This document shows, in pieces, positions 26,565-35,827 of a DNA stretch of 64,000 nucleotides (the stretch's first letter is position 1; every line of letters starts with the position of its first letter). A program made the position numbers and the translations under genes. The stretch comes from Pedobacter sp. Leaf41 (lineage in GTDB: Bacteria > Bacteroidota > Bacteroidia > Sphingobacteriales > Sphingobacteriaceae), in assembly GCF_001422545.1 (NCBI RefSeq), contig NZ_LMLE01000006.1, forward strand, positions 472,825-536,824, written 5' to 3'. The notes beneath the pieces are model-generated. The model saw only the letters and a list, made by a program, of their open reading frames with translations, was not told the origin of the DNA and made no database searches.

Positions 26565-29500
26565 TTAGTCTCTAATAATATTGATGTAACCTTTAAAAGT
26601 GCCGATTCCAGAACCTAAATCGATAATGTAATAATAAGTTCCTTCCTCCAGCGGGCTTCCGTTTACCGTTCCATCCCAATCATTGGCGTAAGCTTGTTTC
26701 GTGTATAAAATCCGACCCGCTTTATCAAAAATCTTAACCGTGTTATTTGGGTAATAATCGATGTTTTTCACGATAAACTTATCGTTGTATCCATCGCCAT
26801 TAGGAGTAACTACTGTGCTGGCTTCCAGTTTATAATCCTCTACAACCGTTATGGTGATGGTTTGCTCATTCACACAACCGCTTGAATTGGTAACAGTTAC
26901 CTTGTAAATTCCCGTTTGCCTAGGGCGTACTGTCACTGATGAATTCGCCTGACCGCTGATGATATCGGCACCCGTCCAACTGTATTGGTTTCCACCAGTT
27001 GCGCTAAGAATTAAAGCATCACCTTTTGAAATCGAAAGCGCTTTGTTCGCGGTAATGGCAACAACAGGGAGTGGATTTACAACTACGGTAGCTGTTCCCG
27101 TTTGCGGCTGACCACAGTTTACATCGGTAACACTTATTAAATTATAGGCAAAGCTTCCGGCTGTATTCGCTGAAACCGATACCGCAACAGAAGCATTTGT
27201 TCCTGTCGTGCTCACCGTTCTGCTTGCGCCACCGTTTACATTATAAGTAAAGGTGTAAGGGGCAGTACCATTTGCACCCGTAAATGTGATTGCAGGTGAA
27301 GTACCATTTAAACAAACGGCAGTATTGCCAGAAATGGTAGCCGTAGCTGCAGAAAGCTCCGTTAACTTAAACGTTCTGCTTACTGTATTGATTCCGTCAT
27401 AGTCGGTTCCTCCATTATCTGTTACGGTTACTGTAATGTTCGCCGAACCATTTACATTGTTTTTAAAACGATAGGTGATGGTTCCTTTATCCACTCCACC
27501 GGCCGCAATAGTTAACACATCGAATAAATTCGGATTATCAGAAGTGATGCTTAGCGTGGTGGTTTGTGTAGTTTCCGGACCAGCAGATATTCCGCTTAGT
27601 TCAATTGTTTTGTTTGTTGTGGTAAAACAAGATGATTGGTTGGCAATTGCGCTTAGGGCAGGAGCGCCGTTTCCGAAAAGATACCTGGATTTTATTGGAT
27701 AATGATCCGTTGTAGTTGAACTATAATTGGTTACCAGATTTTTAACGGCATCCAAAACTTCTGCCGTTCCTTGTATATAATTTAGATTCAGGCTTTTTGT
27801 GAGGATTACATTATCTATCACGGTATTGAAACCTGCGGTAGATTGTTTGCCAGCTAAACTCAAAGGCAAGGTAATGGGGAAATAATTGGCGGCATCCAGG
27901 GTAAAATCAGAATACGAAGTAGCAGTTCCAGCCGGCATCGGTGCAATGGTTTTATCAGGATTAAGTACATCATTAAAATCACCTAAAATGATTACCTTTT
28001 TGCCAGCCAAATTAGCGTCGATCCAGTTTTTCAATTGTAGGTTTCCACCTTTTCTTCTGTTGTAAGAATCAATCTGTTCGGCCGGAGTTCCTGTGTTCGC
28101 CTTTGCATGGATTTCAATAAAATAAACCGTTTCCTTTTTGCCGTTAATAGTTACCTCCGCTTCCATTGCAAAAGGAAAACGACCCGATGACCAGTTTTTG
28201 TAAGGTGTTCCATCTACACTCGTTGATGGGATGGAAGGATTGTAGGTATCTTCCAGTACGCCAAAGGTTCTAACAGGTTTTAACAGGTCAGTACGGTACA
28301 TAAAAGCGAGCTTCTGTGCCAAAGGATAATCAATATCTTGTTTATTATCAGCATAAGAACCGAACGAGCTGAAAACAACATTGTATCCCGCAGGCAAAAC
28401 GGTATTTCTAAACAAAGTGGTATCCACCACTTCGGCGAAGCCATAAACATCTGCATTGATGTTATTAACTATTGTCTTCACATTCGCTGCCTGTTGTGTA
28501 TCGTTTGCCGGATCTTGTGCCGGACTACCGAACCATTCGATGTTCCAGTTCACTACTTCTAAAGTATTTGCCACATCAAAAGTATTTCCAGCCAGGTTAA
28601 CCATTTTCGTAGCCGAACCTGCTGTAGTGATATTTACATTGGCAGAATAAGTGGTGCTGACCGCTGTAGGCGAAAATTTGGCATAAACAGTAGGGGAGGT
28701 ATTGTTAATTGCGGCCCTGTTATAGGTTAGTGTTGAGCCAAAAGTACCATTACTGCTGTTTGCAATACTAAAGTTGGCCGGGGCGGTAACCGTAACATCT
28801 CCAGTTAAGTTACCGGCAGAGAATGTAAATGATTTCTCTGTCGAGGTGGTGCCTGCTGCCTGGAAACCAAAATTAACACTCGTTGTAGAAGTGGTGATAT
28901 CTACCGGTGGAGGAGTATTTGAATTGACTACCGCAAAATCATCAACGGTCCAGCGGCTTGCCGATGAGGTGGTAGAATTGTAAACGAAAGCCACATATAC
29001 CGGGGTAGCTTTGTAAGCTGAAAGATCGATGTTTCCTGATTTCGTCCAGACATCTGAACCTGTTTCAGGGAACTTGCCATCTAAATTAATCCACGTCGCC
29101 AAAGCAGGATTTCCACTTCCAGTGTAATTGGTAGAAACTTTTAGCTGCAATTTATCTCCTGCGAAGGCCGATCTTGTCCAGAAGGAAAGCACCGCATAAT
29201 TCATGCTCGATAAATTGAGTGCTGGAGAAATCAACCAGTCTTCGTTTAAGATATTTCCGCTGGCAAAACCATTTATTTGCAAGGCATTTCCAGCGCTTGC
29301 CGTACCGGTAGCATCATTTGCATCGTGACCAAAAGTAGTTGTACAGCCCCAGGTTTGTGGCCCGGTAACGCTATATTGGTAAAAACCGTCAGATAGTGCA
29401 GCACTTCCAACTGTTGTGCAATTTTCGAAATTAAAAACGGTTTGATTTGGGTCAATTGCCGGTCCTGAAAGTGCCAATGAAACAGCGGTTGCCCCAGTAC

Positions 29501-32309
29501 TGGTATGCAAAATTGTCCCAGTGGTATTGCCAGCAACCGTTGGGCTAAACCTCACATACACCGTTTGGTTGGTAGTTAATTCAGCCGCAGTGTAAGATAA
29601 AGTGTTCGTAAAAGTGATGTTGTTTTTTGAGATCGCATAAGGTGCGCTTATGGTAAGTGTAGTTGCGGCAGTTAAATTTCCGGCAGATAAAACATAGCTT
29701 TTTGATGCTGAAATCGTATTAATCGCCTGATTACTAAATGCAAGGGTTTTAGGTGTGGTGATTAAGTAAGGACCCGAGGTTGAAGCGGGTTCGGTTATGG
29801 TAGAATTTTGAGGATTCGCCACTTTCGCCACAAAATCAAACGCATTATCATCACTATCAAAACCGTTACCAGCAAATTCTTCGGTTCCTCCTACGCCCAA
29901 TGTTGTCGCATCAGAAGTTGCCGTTGCTTTACGTTCAATGGATGCAGTATTTGATGGAGCAGTTGTTGGGCCTGAACCTTCAAATGCATTAGCCGTTCCA
30001 AAACCTACAAAATCAATAATTTGTGTTCCGGTAGGGCTTGCGCCAGTTTGTGCAGTAGATACATTGCTTAATAAAACCTTGCCAGCTGCACCAGCCATGT
30101 TAATGGTACCCACCCGATCAGGTGTGGGCAAATTCGTCGTGCCGCCACTTCCGGCACCTTGCTGAATGAGATAAAAACTTTTAGGTGCAATGCTACCTGC
30201 AAGTGTGGTTACCTGCCAGCTCGTACCTGTTGAACTTGCATATTGAACAGACCAGCCAGTTAAATTTACTGCTGATAAAGTTGGATTATATAGTTCGATA
30301 AAATCATTCTTGTAAATGGCACCCGAATTACCTCCGCCACCGTAAACTTCGGAAATCACCACATGGTTAGCACCCGTTGGCTCTTTTACACTTGAGTTTT
30401 GAGGGTTTGGTGCTGTAATCACAAAATCGGTGCTGTTGTTGTCTGAGTCGAATCCGTTTCCATCAAATTCTTCAGGGCCACCAACGGCTAAAGTAGTTGC
30501 AGTAGAAGTTGCTGTCGCTTTTCTTTCTGCTGATGTTGTGTTGGTCAATACGGCAGTAGGTGTGGTTTCGAATCCGGTTGCAGTAGGACCGACACCGATT
30601 TTATCTACAACGGCTGCGCCGGATGGATTTGCACCTGTTAAAGGAGCAGTAGCATTACTCAAAATTACTTTGAATGCCGCTCCAGCCATATTGATGGTTC
30701 CCGTTACATCTGGGCTTGGCAAATTAATTGTTCCACCAGCACCAGCTGCTTGTTGAATTAAGAAAAATCCTTTGGCCGGAATACTACCTGTTAAAGGGGT
30801 AACCTGCCATGATGTTCCAGTTGCAGCACCATATTGTACGCTCCAGCCGGCCAAATTTACTGCCGCATTGCCTGGATTATAGAGTTCGATAAAATCATTT
30901 TTATAAGTTGCACCTGCGTTTCCTCCGCCACCATATACCTCCGAAATCACAACATGGGTGGGGGCGGCCGGCGGTGTTGTTCCCGTTCCAGTTACAGAGA
31001 TAGTTTGTGTGCCAGCACCTGTGCTTGAAACCGAAATGTTTTCATTTGATGCTACTGCTGCTGTGGGACTAAAACGAGCATAAACTGTTTTACTTGTAGA
31101 TAATTCTGATGCCGAATAACTAATGGCAGCGCTAAAGCTTACATTGTCTTTTGATAAGGTGAAAGGTGCAGTTGAAGTTAAATTTACTGCATCAGTCAAG
31201 CCTGCAGCACTTAAAACAAAGGTTTGCGGAGCAGAATTTGTACCTGCATTCTGATTACCAAAATCCAATGAGGTTTTATCAACGGTTAAGATTGATGTTT
31301 GGCCAGTTCCGGTTAGGGCAACATTAACGGTTGATGCGCCAGCACTTGTATTTACGATATTACCAGTTGAGCTGCCGCCCACTGTAGGGCTGTATCTTGC
31401 ATAAACTAACGGAGATGCGCTAAGTTCTGCAGCGGTATAGCTAAGCGAGTTACTGAAAGTGCTATTGTCTTTCGAGATGGAAAATGGGGCAGTTGCACTC
31501 ACACTCACGTTTCCTGTTAAATTGGCTCCGCTTAAGTTATAAGATTGCGATGCAGAAACTGAACCTACGTTTTGATTGCCGAATGAAAGATTATTCGGAT
31601 TAGCGGCAAGGGTGGGCACTACCGCACTACCGGAAGTAAATGTGAGGTTAAAATTATCTATTGCCGAAGAAGGTCTGTTTCCAGATCCTGTAGTTGCATT
31701 AAGCGTAATAATCCTGATCCAAACTGGCCCGGCATTATTGTCTAAAGCTGCACCAAAATCTACTGTGATGGCATTGCTTGAAAATGTACTTCCGCCGGTA
31801 ATTAATGTTCCTGTACTCGTAGCAGGGGTGAAGGTTGTTGGGCTTGCTCCAAAACCGTAATCTATCACCCAGGCTGCAGCTCTTGGCGAAGAACTATCTA
31901 AAGATTGTAAATCGAAACTTAATTTTAGTGCCGATTTCCCTGTGGTGTTTGCAATCTGAAATACAAATGCTGCTCCCGGGTCGCCAATAGCACCTGTTTG
32001 CCTAACTCCCAAGCTGCGGTTTGTTGCAGCATTTTGGTCTGTGGTGCTACTTGCTGAAGTTAAGCCAGTTGCTGAAGCAAAATTTTTAAAGGCGCCTGTT
32101 GCGTTATTCCAGGCAGTTGGAGCAGTCGTTAATGCTGCCGCTGTACCCAAACTCGTTGCATTAGAACTCAATCTAATGCTGAAGCCATTAGGTAATCCAG
32201 CTCCAATTCCATTAAAATTTTCAACATAAGGAGATGTTGTTAAAGTTACCTGGGCGGAAATTGAAAAGGAAAATACAATGGATAAAATGAGAAGTAAAGC
32301 TCTTTTCAT
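26565..32309 (-). CDS. giant T9SS type B cargo: lamin-tail, Ig-like and EEP nuclease domains
   Basis: A 1914-residue secreted protein. The order is signal peptide (1-19); choice-of-anchor-like domain (20-225); two Ig/HYDIN-like repeats (230-445); two tandem lamin-tail domains (451-644, 648-842); a third Ig-like repeat (850-950); a MAM/choice-of-anchor J-like domain (957-1130); a fourth Ig-like repeat; endonuclease/exonuclease/phosphatase domain (1248-1545); cadherin/Ig-like repeats (1550-1825); and a type B sorting domain (1830-1914, TPNGDGYND). The nuclease domain keeps NWNIEWF (1254-1260), E1293, H1401, GDFND (1443-1447) and the terminal D1535-H1536. It is therefore probably an active extracellular nuclease or phosphatase. 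The PorP/SprF partner follows eight bases downstream. Confidence 0.9.
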   Translation of the reverse strand: MKRALLLILSIVFSFSISAQVTLTTSPYVENFNGIGAGLPNGFSIRLSSNATSLGTAAALTTAPTAWNNATGAFKNFASATGLTSASSTTDQNAATNRSLGVRQTGAIGDPGAAFVFQIANTTGKSALKLSFDLQSLDSSSPRAAAWVIDYGFGASPTTFTPATSTGTLITGGSTFSSNAITVDFGAALDNNAGPVWIRIITLNATTGSGNRPSSAIDNFNLTFTSGSAVVPTLAANPNNLSFGNQNVGSVSASQSYNLSGANLTGNVSVSATAPFSISKDNSTFSNSLSYTAAELSASPLVYARYSPTVGGSSTGNIVNTSAGASTVNVALTGTGQTSILTVDKTSLDFGNQNAGTNSAPQTFVLSAAGLTDAVNLTSTAPFTLSKDNVSFSAAISYSASELSTSKTVYARFSPTAAVASNENISVSSTGAGTQTISVTGTGTTPPAAPTHVVISEVYGGGGNAGATYKNDFIELYNPGNAAVNLAGWSVQYGAATGTSWQVTPLTGSIPAKGFFLIQQAAGAGGTINLPSPDVTGTINMAGAAFKVILSNATAPLTGANPSGAAVVDKIGVGPTATGFETTPTAVLTNTTSAERKATATSTATTLAVGGPEEFDGNGFDSDNNSTDFVITAPNPQNSSVKEPTGANHVVISEVYGGGGNSGAIYKNDFIELYNPTLSAVNLTGWSVQYASSTGTSWQVTTLAGSIAPKSFYLIQQGAGSGGTTNLPTPDRVGTINMAGAAGKVLLSNVSTAQTGASPTGTQIIDFVGFGTANAFEGSGPTTAPSNTASIERKATATSDATTLGVGGTEEFAGNGFDSDDNAFDFVAKVANPQNSTITEPASTSGPYLITTPKTLAFSNQAINTISASKSYVLSAGNLTAATTLTISAPYAISKNNITFTNTLSYTAAELTTNQTVYVRFSPTVAGNTTGTILHTSTGATAVSLALSGPAIDPNQTVFNFENCTTVGSAALSDGFYQYSVTGPQTWGCTTTFGHDANDATGTASAGNALQINGFASGNILNEDWLISPALNLSSMNYAVLSFWTRSAFAGDKLQLKVSTNYTGSGNPALATWINLDGKFPETGSDVWTKSGNIDLSAYKATPVYVAFVYNSTTSSASRWTVDDFAVVNSNTPPPVDITTSTTSVNFGFQAAGTTSTEKSFTFSAGNLTGDVTVTAPANFSIANSSNGTFGSTLTYNRAAINNTSPTVYAKFSPTAVSTTYSANVNITTAGSATKMVNLAGNTFDVANTLEVVNWNIEWFGSPAQDPANDTQQAANVKTIVNNINADVYGFAEVVDTTLFRNTVLPAGYNVVFSSFGSYADNKQDIDYPLAQKLAFMYRTDLLKPVRTFGVLEDTYNPSIPSTSVDGTPYKNWSSGRFPFAMEAEVTINGKKETVYFIEIHAKANTGTPAEQIDSYNRRKGGNLQLKNWIDANLAGKKVIILGDFNDVLNPDKTIAPMPAGTATSYSDFTLDAANYFPITLPLSLAGKQSTAGFNTVIDNVILTKSLNLNYIQGTAEVLDAVKNLVTNYSSTTTDHYPIKSRYLFGNGAPALSAIANQSSCFTTTNKTIELSGISAGPETTQTTTLSITSDNPNLFDVLTIAAGGVDKGTITYRFKNNVNGSANITVTVTDNGGTDYDGINTVSRTFKLTELSAATATISGNTAVCLNGTSPAITFTGANGTAPYTFTYNVNGGASRTVSTTGTNASVAVSVSANTAGSFAYNLISVTDVNCGQPQTGTATVVVNPLPVVAITANKALSISKGDALILSATGGNQYSWTGADIISGQANSSVTVRPRQTGIYKVTVTNSSGCVNEQTITITVVEDYKLEASTVVTPNGDGYNDKFIVKNIDYYPNNTVKIFDKAGRILYTKQAYANDWDGTVNGSPLEEGTYYYIIDLGSGIGTFKGYINIIRD
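29784..30959 (-). repeat. tandem duplication encoding two lamin-tail domains
   Basis: Two back-to-back units of about 590 bp (30369-30959 and 29784-30368) encode closely similar 195-residue lamin-tail domains. Both begin HVVISEVYGGGGN and end near FDSDxN..DFV..NPQNS. They probably arose by recent intragenic duplication and could recombine. Confidence 0.85.
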
Positions 32310-32457
32310 ATAGTTTGTTTTGTTTAGAACAAATGTATATGCAAAAGCCTAATAGTCAGTTTAATTTAATGTTAATTCGCTAAAATGTGGAAAAATAGAT
32401 TTTATATGGAATAATTTATGCCTAGTTATTACGTTTCGTTCAGATCGACAATGGTAT

Positions 32458-33078
32458 TTATAGAAAATCTTCAATGTTGCCTTTGCCTTCACGGATAACT
32501 TCAAATTCGCCATTGGTACAATCAATCACTGTTGAAGCTTCGTTGTCTCCAAAGCCACCATCAATTACCAGATCAATTAAGTTCTCATATTTCTCATGAA
32601 TCAATTCAGGATCTGTTGAATATTCTACCACGTCGTCGTCATCTTTAATTGACGTTGATAAAATGGGGTTGCCCAGTTCCTTTACAATGCAGCGAGCGAT
32701 ATTATTATCTGGCACCCGAATACCAACGGTTTTTTTGTTAGCGCTTAATAACTTGGGTACATTATTATTGGCATTAAAAATAAAAGTAAATGGGCCAGGC
32801 AAGGCTTTTTTCAATACCCTAAACGTCGTGTTGTCAATCGGTTTAATGTAATCAGAAATGTGTTTCAGGTCGTGGCAAATAAAAGAAAAATTAGCTTTCT
32901 CTGGTTTGATACCTCTTATCCGGGCAATTTTCTCGATCGCCTTAGGGTTGGTAATGTCGCAACCCAAACCATATATGGTATCCGTAGGATAAATAATTAA
33001 ACCACCTTTTTTAAGCACTTCAACCACTTGTTCGATGGCCTTTTCATTTGGATTTTCTGGATAGATCTTAATAAGCAT
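32458..33078 (-). CDS. YciO-type Sua5/YrdC family protein
   Basis: A 206-residue single-domain YrdC-fold protein, the same length as E. coli YciO and alignable to it along its length (GGLIIYPTDTIYGLGC near residues 25-40, KANFSFIC near 62-69, GIRVP near 122-126, LSTS near 143-146). The fold underlies L-threonylcarbamoyladenylate synthesis for the tRNA t6A modification. YciO proteins have weak or different activity and usually coexist with a separate TsaC/Sua5, so I do not assign tsaC. It is transcribed away from the toxin-antitoxin pair. Confidence 0.85.
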   Translation of the reverse strand: MLIKIYPENPNEKAIEQVVEVLKKGGLIIYPTDTIYGLGCDITNPKAIEKIARIRGIKPEKANFSFICHDLKHISDYIKPIDNTTFRVLKKALPGPFTFIFNANNNVPKLLSANKKTVGIRVPDNNIARCIVKELGNPILSTSIKDDDDVVEYSTDPELIHEKYENLIDLVIDGGFGDNEASTVIDCTNGEFEVIREGKGNIEDFL

Positions 33079-33145
33079 AGCGTAAAAATAACAAATAATG
33101 ACGTTAGTTGTTTACGAGATGGTCTAATCATAAAAATTCTAAATA

Positions 33146-33163
33146 TGTACAAAAATTTGTACA
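33146..33163 (+). promoter_or_regulatory. YefM-type operator (paired TGTACA)
   Basis: TGTACAAAAATTTGTACA is a perfect inverted repeat of 8-bp arms containing two TGTACA hexamers. Their centres are 12 bp apart. E. coli YefM-YoeB binds TGTACA-core palindromes with the same centre spacing. It lies 43 bp before the antitoxin start, in the expected place for autoregulation. Confidence 0.75.
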
Positions 33164-33205
33164 GTAATTTTATTATTTTTAATTTTGAAGCGTAAAAGTA
33201 TAAAA

Positions 33206-33463
33206 ATGGAAATCACAAACTACACCTCATTCAGGCAAAGTTTAAAAACTTATCTTGATAAAGTTTTTTCTGATCACACACCTTTGTTTGTAACACGTGC
33301 AAAGGGCGAAGATGTGGTGGTATTATCAAAAGCAGATTATGATAGCATGCAGGAAACTTTTTACTTATTAAGAAGTCCAAAAAATGCTTTACGATTAGAG
33401 CAGGGGTTAAAAGACTATGAAAATGGCTTAGCCAAACCACAAGAATTGCTTGATAATGAATAA
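33206..33463 (+). CDS. yefM: YefM-type antitoxin (Phd/YefM family)
   Basis: An 85-residue type II antitoxin. The N-terminal DNA-binding Phd/YefM fold includes NYTSFRQSL, FVTRAKGEDVVVLSKADYDSM and the family block ETFYLLRSPKNA (near residues 50-61). A flexible C-terminal tail wraps the toxin. It neutralises YoeB and represses its own operon through the TGTACA operator upstream. The start is ATG 33206; the reading frame also extends to a TTG further up. Its stop overlaps the toxin start by eight bases. Confidence 0.93.
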   Translation: MEITNYTSFRQSLKTYLDKVFSDHTPLFVTRAKGEDVVVLSKADYDSMQETFYLLRSPKNALRLEQGLKDYENGLAKPQELLDNE

Positions 33464-33710
33464 ATTATTTCTTGATGTTGCATGGGAGGATTATCTGTAT
33501 TGGCAAAAGGTTGATAGCGTTATCTTGAAAAAAATCAATGCATTATTACAAGAAATTGAGCGTACACCATTTGAAGGCAGAGGAAAGCCTGAACCATTAA
33601 AACATCAATACTCGAGTTGGTGGTCTCGAAGAATAAATTTAGAACACAGACTGGTTTACAAGGTAGAAAATTCAGCTATTATTATTCTGCAATGTAGATA
33701 TCATACTTAA
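33456..33710 (+). CDS. yoeB: YoeB-type mRNA interferase toxin (Txe/YoeB family)
   Basis: An 84-residue RelE-fold toxin of exactly E. coli YoeB length. It aligns without gaps and keeps the catalytic residues E46 (GKPEPLKH), R65 (EHRLVY) and H83. It cleaves mRNA in the ribosomal A site when freed from its antitoxin. The C-terminal residue is Thr instead of the Tyr84 of E. coli YoeB. The start is ATG 33456, overlapping the antitoxin gene (ATGAATAA). The pair sits between housekeeping-type genes with no mobile-element signs. Confidence 0.94.
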   Translation: MNKLFLDVAWEDYLYWQKVDSVILKKINALLQEIERTPFEGRGKPEPLKHQYSSWWSRRINLEHRLVYKVENSAIIILQCRYHT

Positions 33711-33722
33711 TTTGAACAAAAT

Positions 33723-35384
33723 ATGAGAAAAGCTTTCGTTGCTATTGCAGCATTTTTAGTTGCCCTTACCATTATGTTGGGCCTTTATCATCCGTTTTTA
33801 TGGTGGACATTCCTTTTCACTGGTCCTTTTGTAATTCTCGGCGTTTATGATTTATATCAACCCAAACATAGTATTGTAAGAAATTACCCGGTATTTGGGC
33901 GGTTGAGGTATTTCATGGAAGAATTAAGACCAAAAGTTTATCAATACTTTGTAGAAAGTGATACGAATGGTACGCCTTATAACAGGTTAAACAGGTCTTT
34001 GATTTATCAACGTGCTAAAAAAGATAACGATACTATTCCATTTGGAACGCAGCTTAACGTTTATGATAATGGCTACGAATGGTTAAGCCATAGTATTGCT
34101 GCCATTTCCCATCACGAGCTTAATTCTGATCCACGTGTGCTGGTGGGTGGACCTGATTGTAAGAAACCATATTCAGCAAGTATCTATAATATCTCAGCGA
34201 TGAGTTTCGGTTCTTTAAGCCAGAATGCGATTTTAGCGTTGAATGGTGGTGCCAAAATGGGCAACTTTGCTCACAATACAGGTGAGGGCGGAATCAGCGA
34301 CTACCACCGTCAGCCCGGTGGAGATCTGATCTGGCAAATAGGAACCGGATATTTTGGCTGCCGCCATGAGGATGGGACTTTCAATTATGAAGCCTATGCC
34401 GAAAGAGCGGTAACCGACCAGGTAAAAATGGTGGAGATTAAATTATCACAAGGTGCGAAGCCAGGCCATGGTGGGATGTTGCCCGCAAAAAAGGTTACGC
34501 CAGAGGTCGCACGGATTCGTTTGGTTCCACAGGGCAAAGACATCTTATCACCACCAGCTCACTCCGCATTCAATACACCAATCGGACTCCTAGAATTCGT
34601 AAAAACGTTAAGGGATCTTTCTGGCGGAAAGCCTGTTGGATTTAAATTGTGTATCGGGCGCAAGAGCGAATTTTATTCCATTTGCAAAGCGATGATTGAA
34701 ACCGGTATCTATCCAGATTTTATTACCGTGGATGGGGGTGAAGGTGGAACAGGTGCTGCGCCACAAGAGTTTTCTAACTCGGTGGGTATGCCATTGAGAG
34801 AGGGTGTAGCTTTTGTTTATGATGTATTAAATGGTTTCGACCTCAAAAAACACATCAAAATCATAGCTTCGGGCAAGGTTTCTTCCGGATTTGATTTGGT
34901 AAAAAACATCGCATTAGGTGCCGATATGTGTAATGCTGCCCGCGGAATGATGTTTGCCTTGGGTTGCATTCAGGCTTTGGAGTGTAATAACAATACTTGC
35001 CCAACGGGTGTGGCCACGCAAGATCAAAGTTTAATGAAAGGTTTGGTTGTAGAAGATAAAACTGTACGGGTGAAAAACTTTCATAATTTAACAGTAGCTA
35101 GCGCAGTTGAATTATTAGGCGCTGCAGGGCTTCGCGAACCGTCACAGTTAAGCCGAGCTTATATTAACAGGAGGGTAAGCCAGAATGTAATGCAGTCTTA
35201 TCTGGAAACATTCCCCTATATTCCTGCCGGAAGTTTGCTGCAAACCCCTTATCCAACACGGTTTGAATTGGGGATGGCACTGAGCACATCAAAAAGTTTT
35301 GCGCCAACCGATTATAAAGTTTCTGCTGTTGATTATCAACATGCTAACTCTTATAATGATACCATGAGTGAAGAAGGAATATAG
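33723..35384 (+). CDS. FMN-binding glutamate synthase family protein
   Basis: A 553-residue protein with two N-terminal hydrophobic segments (about residues 4-45), then the glutamate-synthase FMN TIM barrel. Features include SAMSFGSLSQNAI, GEGGISDYHRQPGGDLIWQIG, VDGGEGGTGAAP, and the iron-sulfur cysteines in C-x6-14-GC and NNNTCPTGVATQ near residues 405-435. It lacks the glutaminase domain of GltB, so it is a stand-alone, probably membrane-anchored GltB-like oxidoreductase whose reaction is not established. It starts 12 bp after yoeB, so some toxin-operon read-through is possible. A terminator follows at 35412. Confidence 0.88.
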   Translation: MRKAFVAIAAFLVALTIMLGLYHPFLWWTFLFTGPFVILGVYDLYQPKHSIVRNYPVFGRLRYFMEELRPKVYQYFVESDTNGTPYNRLNRSLIYQRAKKDNDTIPFGTQLNVYDNGYEWLSHSIAAISHHELNSDPRVLVGGPDCKKPYSASIYNISAMSFGSLSQNAILALNGGAKMGNFAHNTGEGGISDYHRQPGGDLIWQIGTGYFGCRHEDGTFNYEAYAERAVTDQVKMVEIKLSQGAKPGHGGMLPAKKVTPEVARIRLVPQGKDILSPPAHSAFNTPIGLLEFVKTLRDLSGGKPVGFKLCIGRKSEFYSICKAMIETGIYPDFITVDGGEGGTGAAPQEFSNSVGMPLREGVAFVYDVLNGFDLKKHIKIIASGKVSSGFDLVKNIALGADMCNAARGMMFALGCIQALECNNNTCPTGVATQDQSLMKGLVVEDKTVRVKNFHNLTVASAVELLGAAGLREPSQLSRAYINRRVSQNVMQSYLETFPYIPAGSLLQTPYPTRFELGMALSTSKSFAPTDYKVSAVDYQHANSYNDTMSEEGI

Positions 35385-35411
35385 TTGAGCTTTTTTTGAA
35401 ATTTAATAAGG

Positions 35412-35440
35412 AGCCAAGTTCTAAAACCTGGCTTTTTTGT
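35412..35440 (+). terminator. terminator of the glutamate synthase-like gene
   Basis: AGCCA-A-GTT pairs with AAC-C-TGGCT (35412-35433, one mismatch), followed by TTTTTGTTTTT. It is 28 bp after the stop codon. Confidence 0.7.
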
Positions 35441-35526
35441 TTTTGATGTTTTTGACTAATAGCGTTCTGATGGATGAAGATAAATTAGCTTGCTATGCGT
35501 CGTTTCAAACGAAGAAATCTTCTGAA

Positions 35527-35583
35527 TCCGTTTTGAAAATTACAAAGATTTCTCAGTTCCGCTGCGTTCCATTCGAAATGACG
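35527..35583. repeat. repeat A, left copy
   Basis: GTTTTGAAAATTACAAAGAT is followed by TTCTCAGTTCCGCTGCG and TTCCATTCGAAATGACGA. A diverged direct copy is at about 35828-35885, flanking the two B elements. Confidence 0.6.
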
Positions 35584-35616
35584 ACCGCCATAGAAGGTAG
35601 TGATGCTACTGTTTCT

Positions 35617-35701
35617 GATTCTAGTTTTAGCGTCTCGCTAAGACTCAAAAGTACGATAGTTCGGGATTTAATGATAGGTCTTAGCAAGACGCTACGACCA
35701 G
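35617..35701. repeat. repeat B, copy 1 (terminal inverted repeat element)
   Basis: About 85 bp. The left end has TTTTAGCGTCTCGCTAAGAC and the right end GGTCTTAGCAAGACGCTACG, which are near reverse complements, and each end can also fold on itself. The element resembles a tiny MITE. A second copy follows about 40 bp later. Confidence 0.6.
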
Positions 35702-35742
35702 AAAAGCGTAGTCGAAGGGCTATTCAATAATCCGTCTTGCCG

Positions 35743-35826
35743 GATTCTAGTCTTAGCGCCTCGCTAAGACTCAAGTATGATCGTTCGGCATTTAATGTTA
35801 GGGTCTTAGCGAGACGCTACGACCAG
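35743..35826. repeat. repeat B, copy 2 (terminal inverted repeat element)
   Basis: Same organisation as copy 1. GTCTTAGCG and CGCTAAGAC form a perfect 9-bp hairpin at the left end. GGTCTTAGCG-AGA-CGCTACGACC forms a one-mismatch hairpin at the right end. The two ends are near reverse complements of each other. Confidence 0.6.
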
Positions 35827-35827
35827 G

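Noticed and set aside
32458..33078. TsaC/Sua5 tRNA-modification enzyme
   Set aside because: Length and sequence follow YciO throughout, so the essential t6A enzyme is probably encoded elsewhere.
35437..35730. 97-codon reading frame after the glutamate synthase-like gene
   Set aside because: It runs through a terminator T-run and the nested repeats; composition and repeats explain it.
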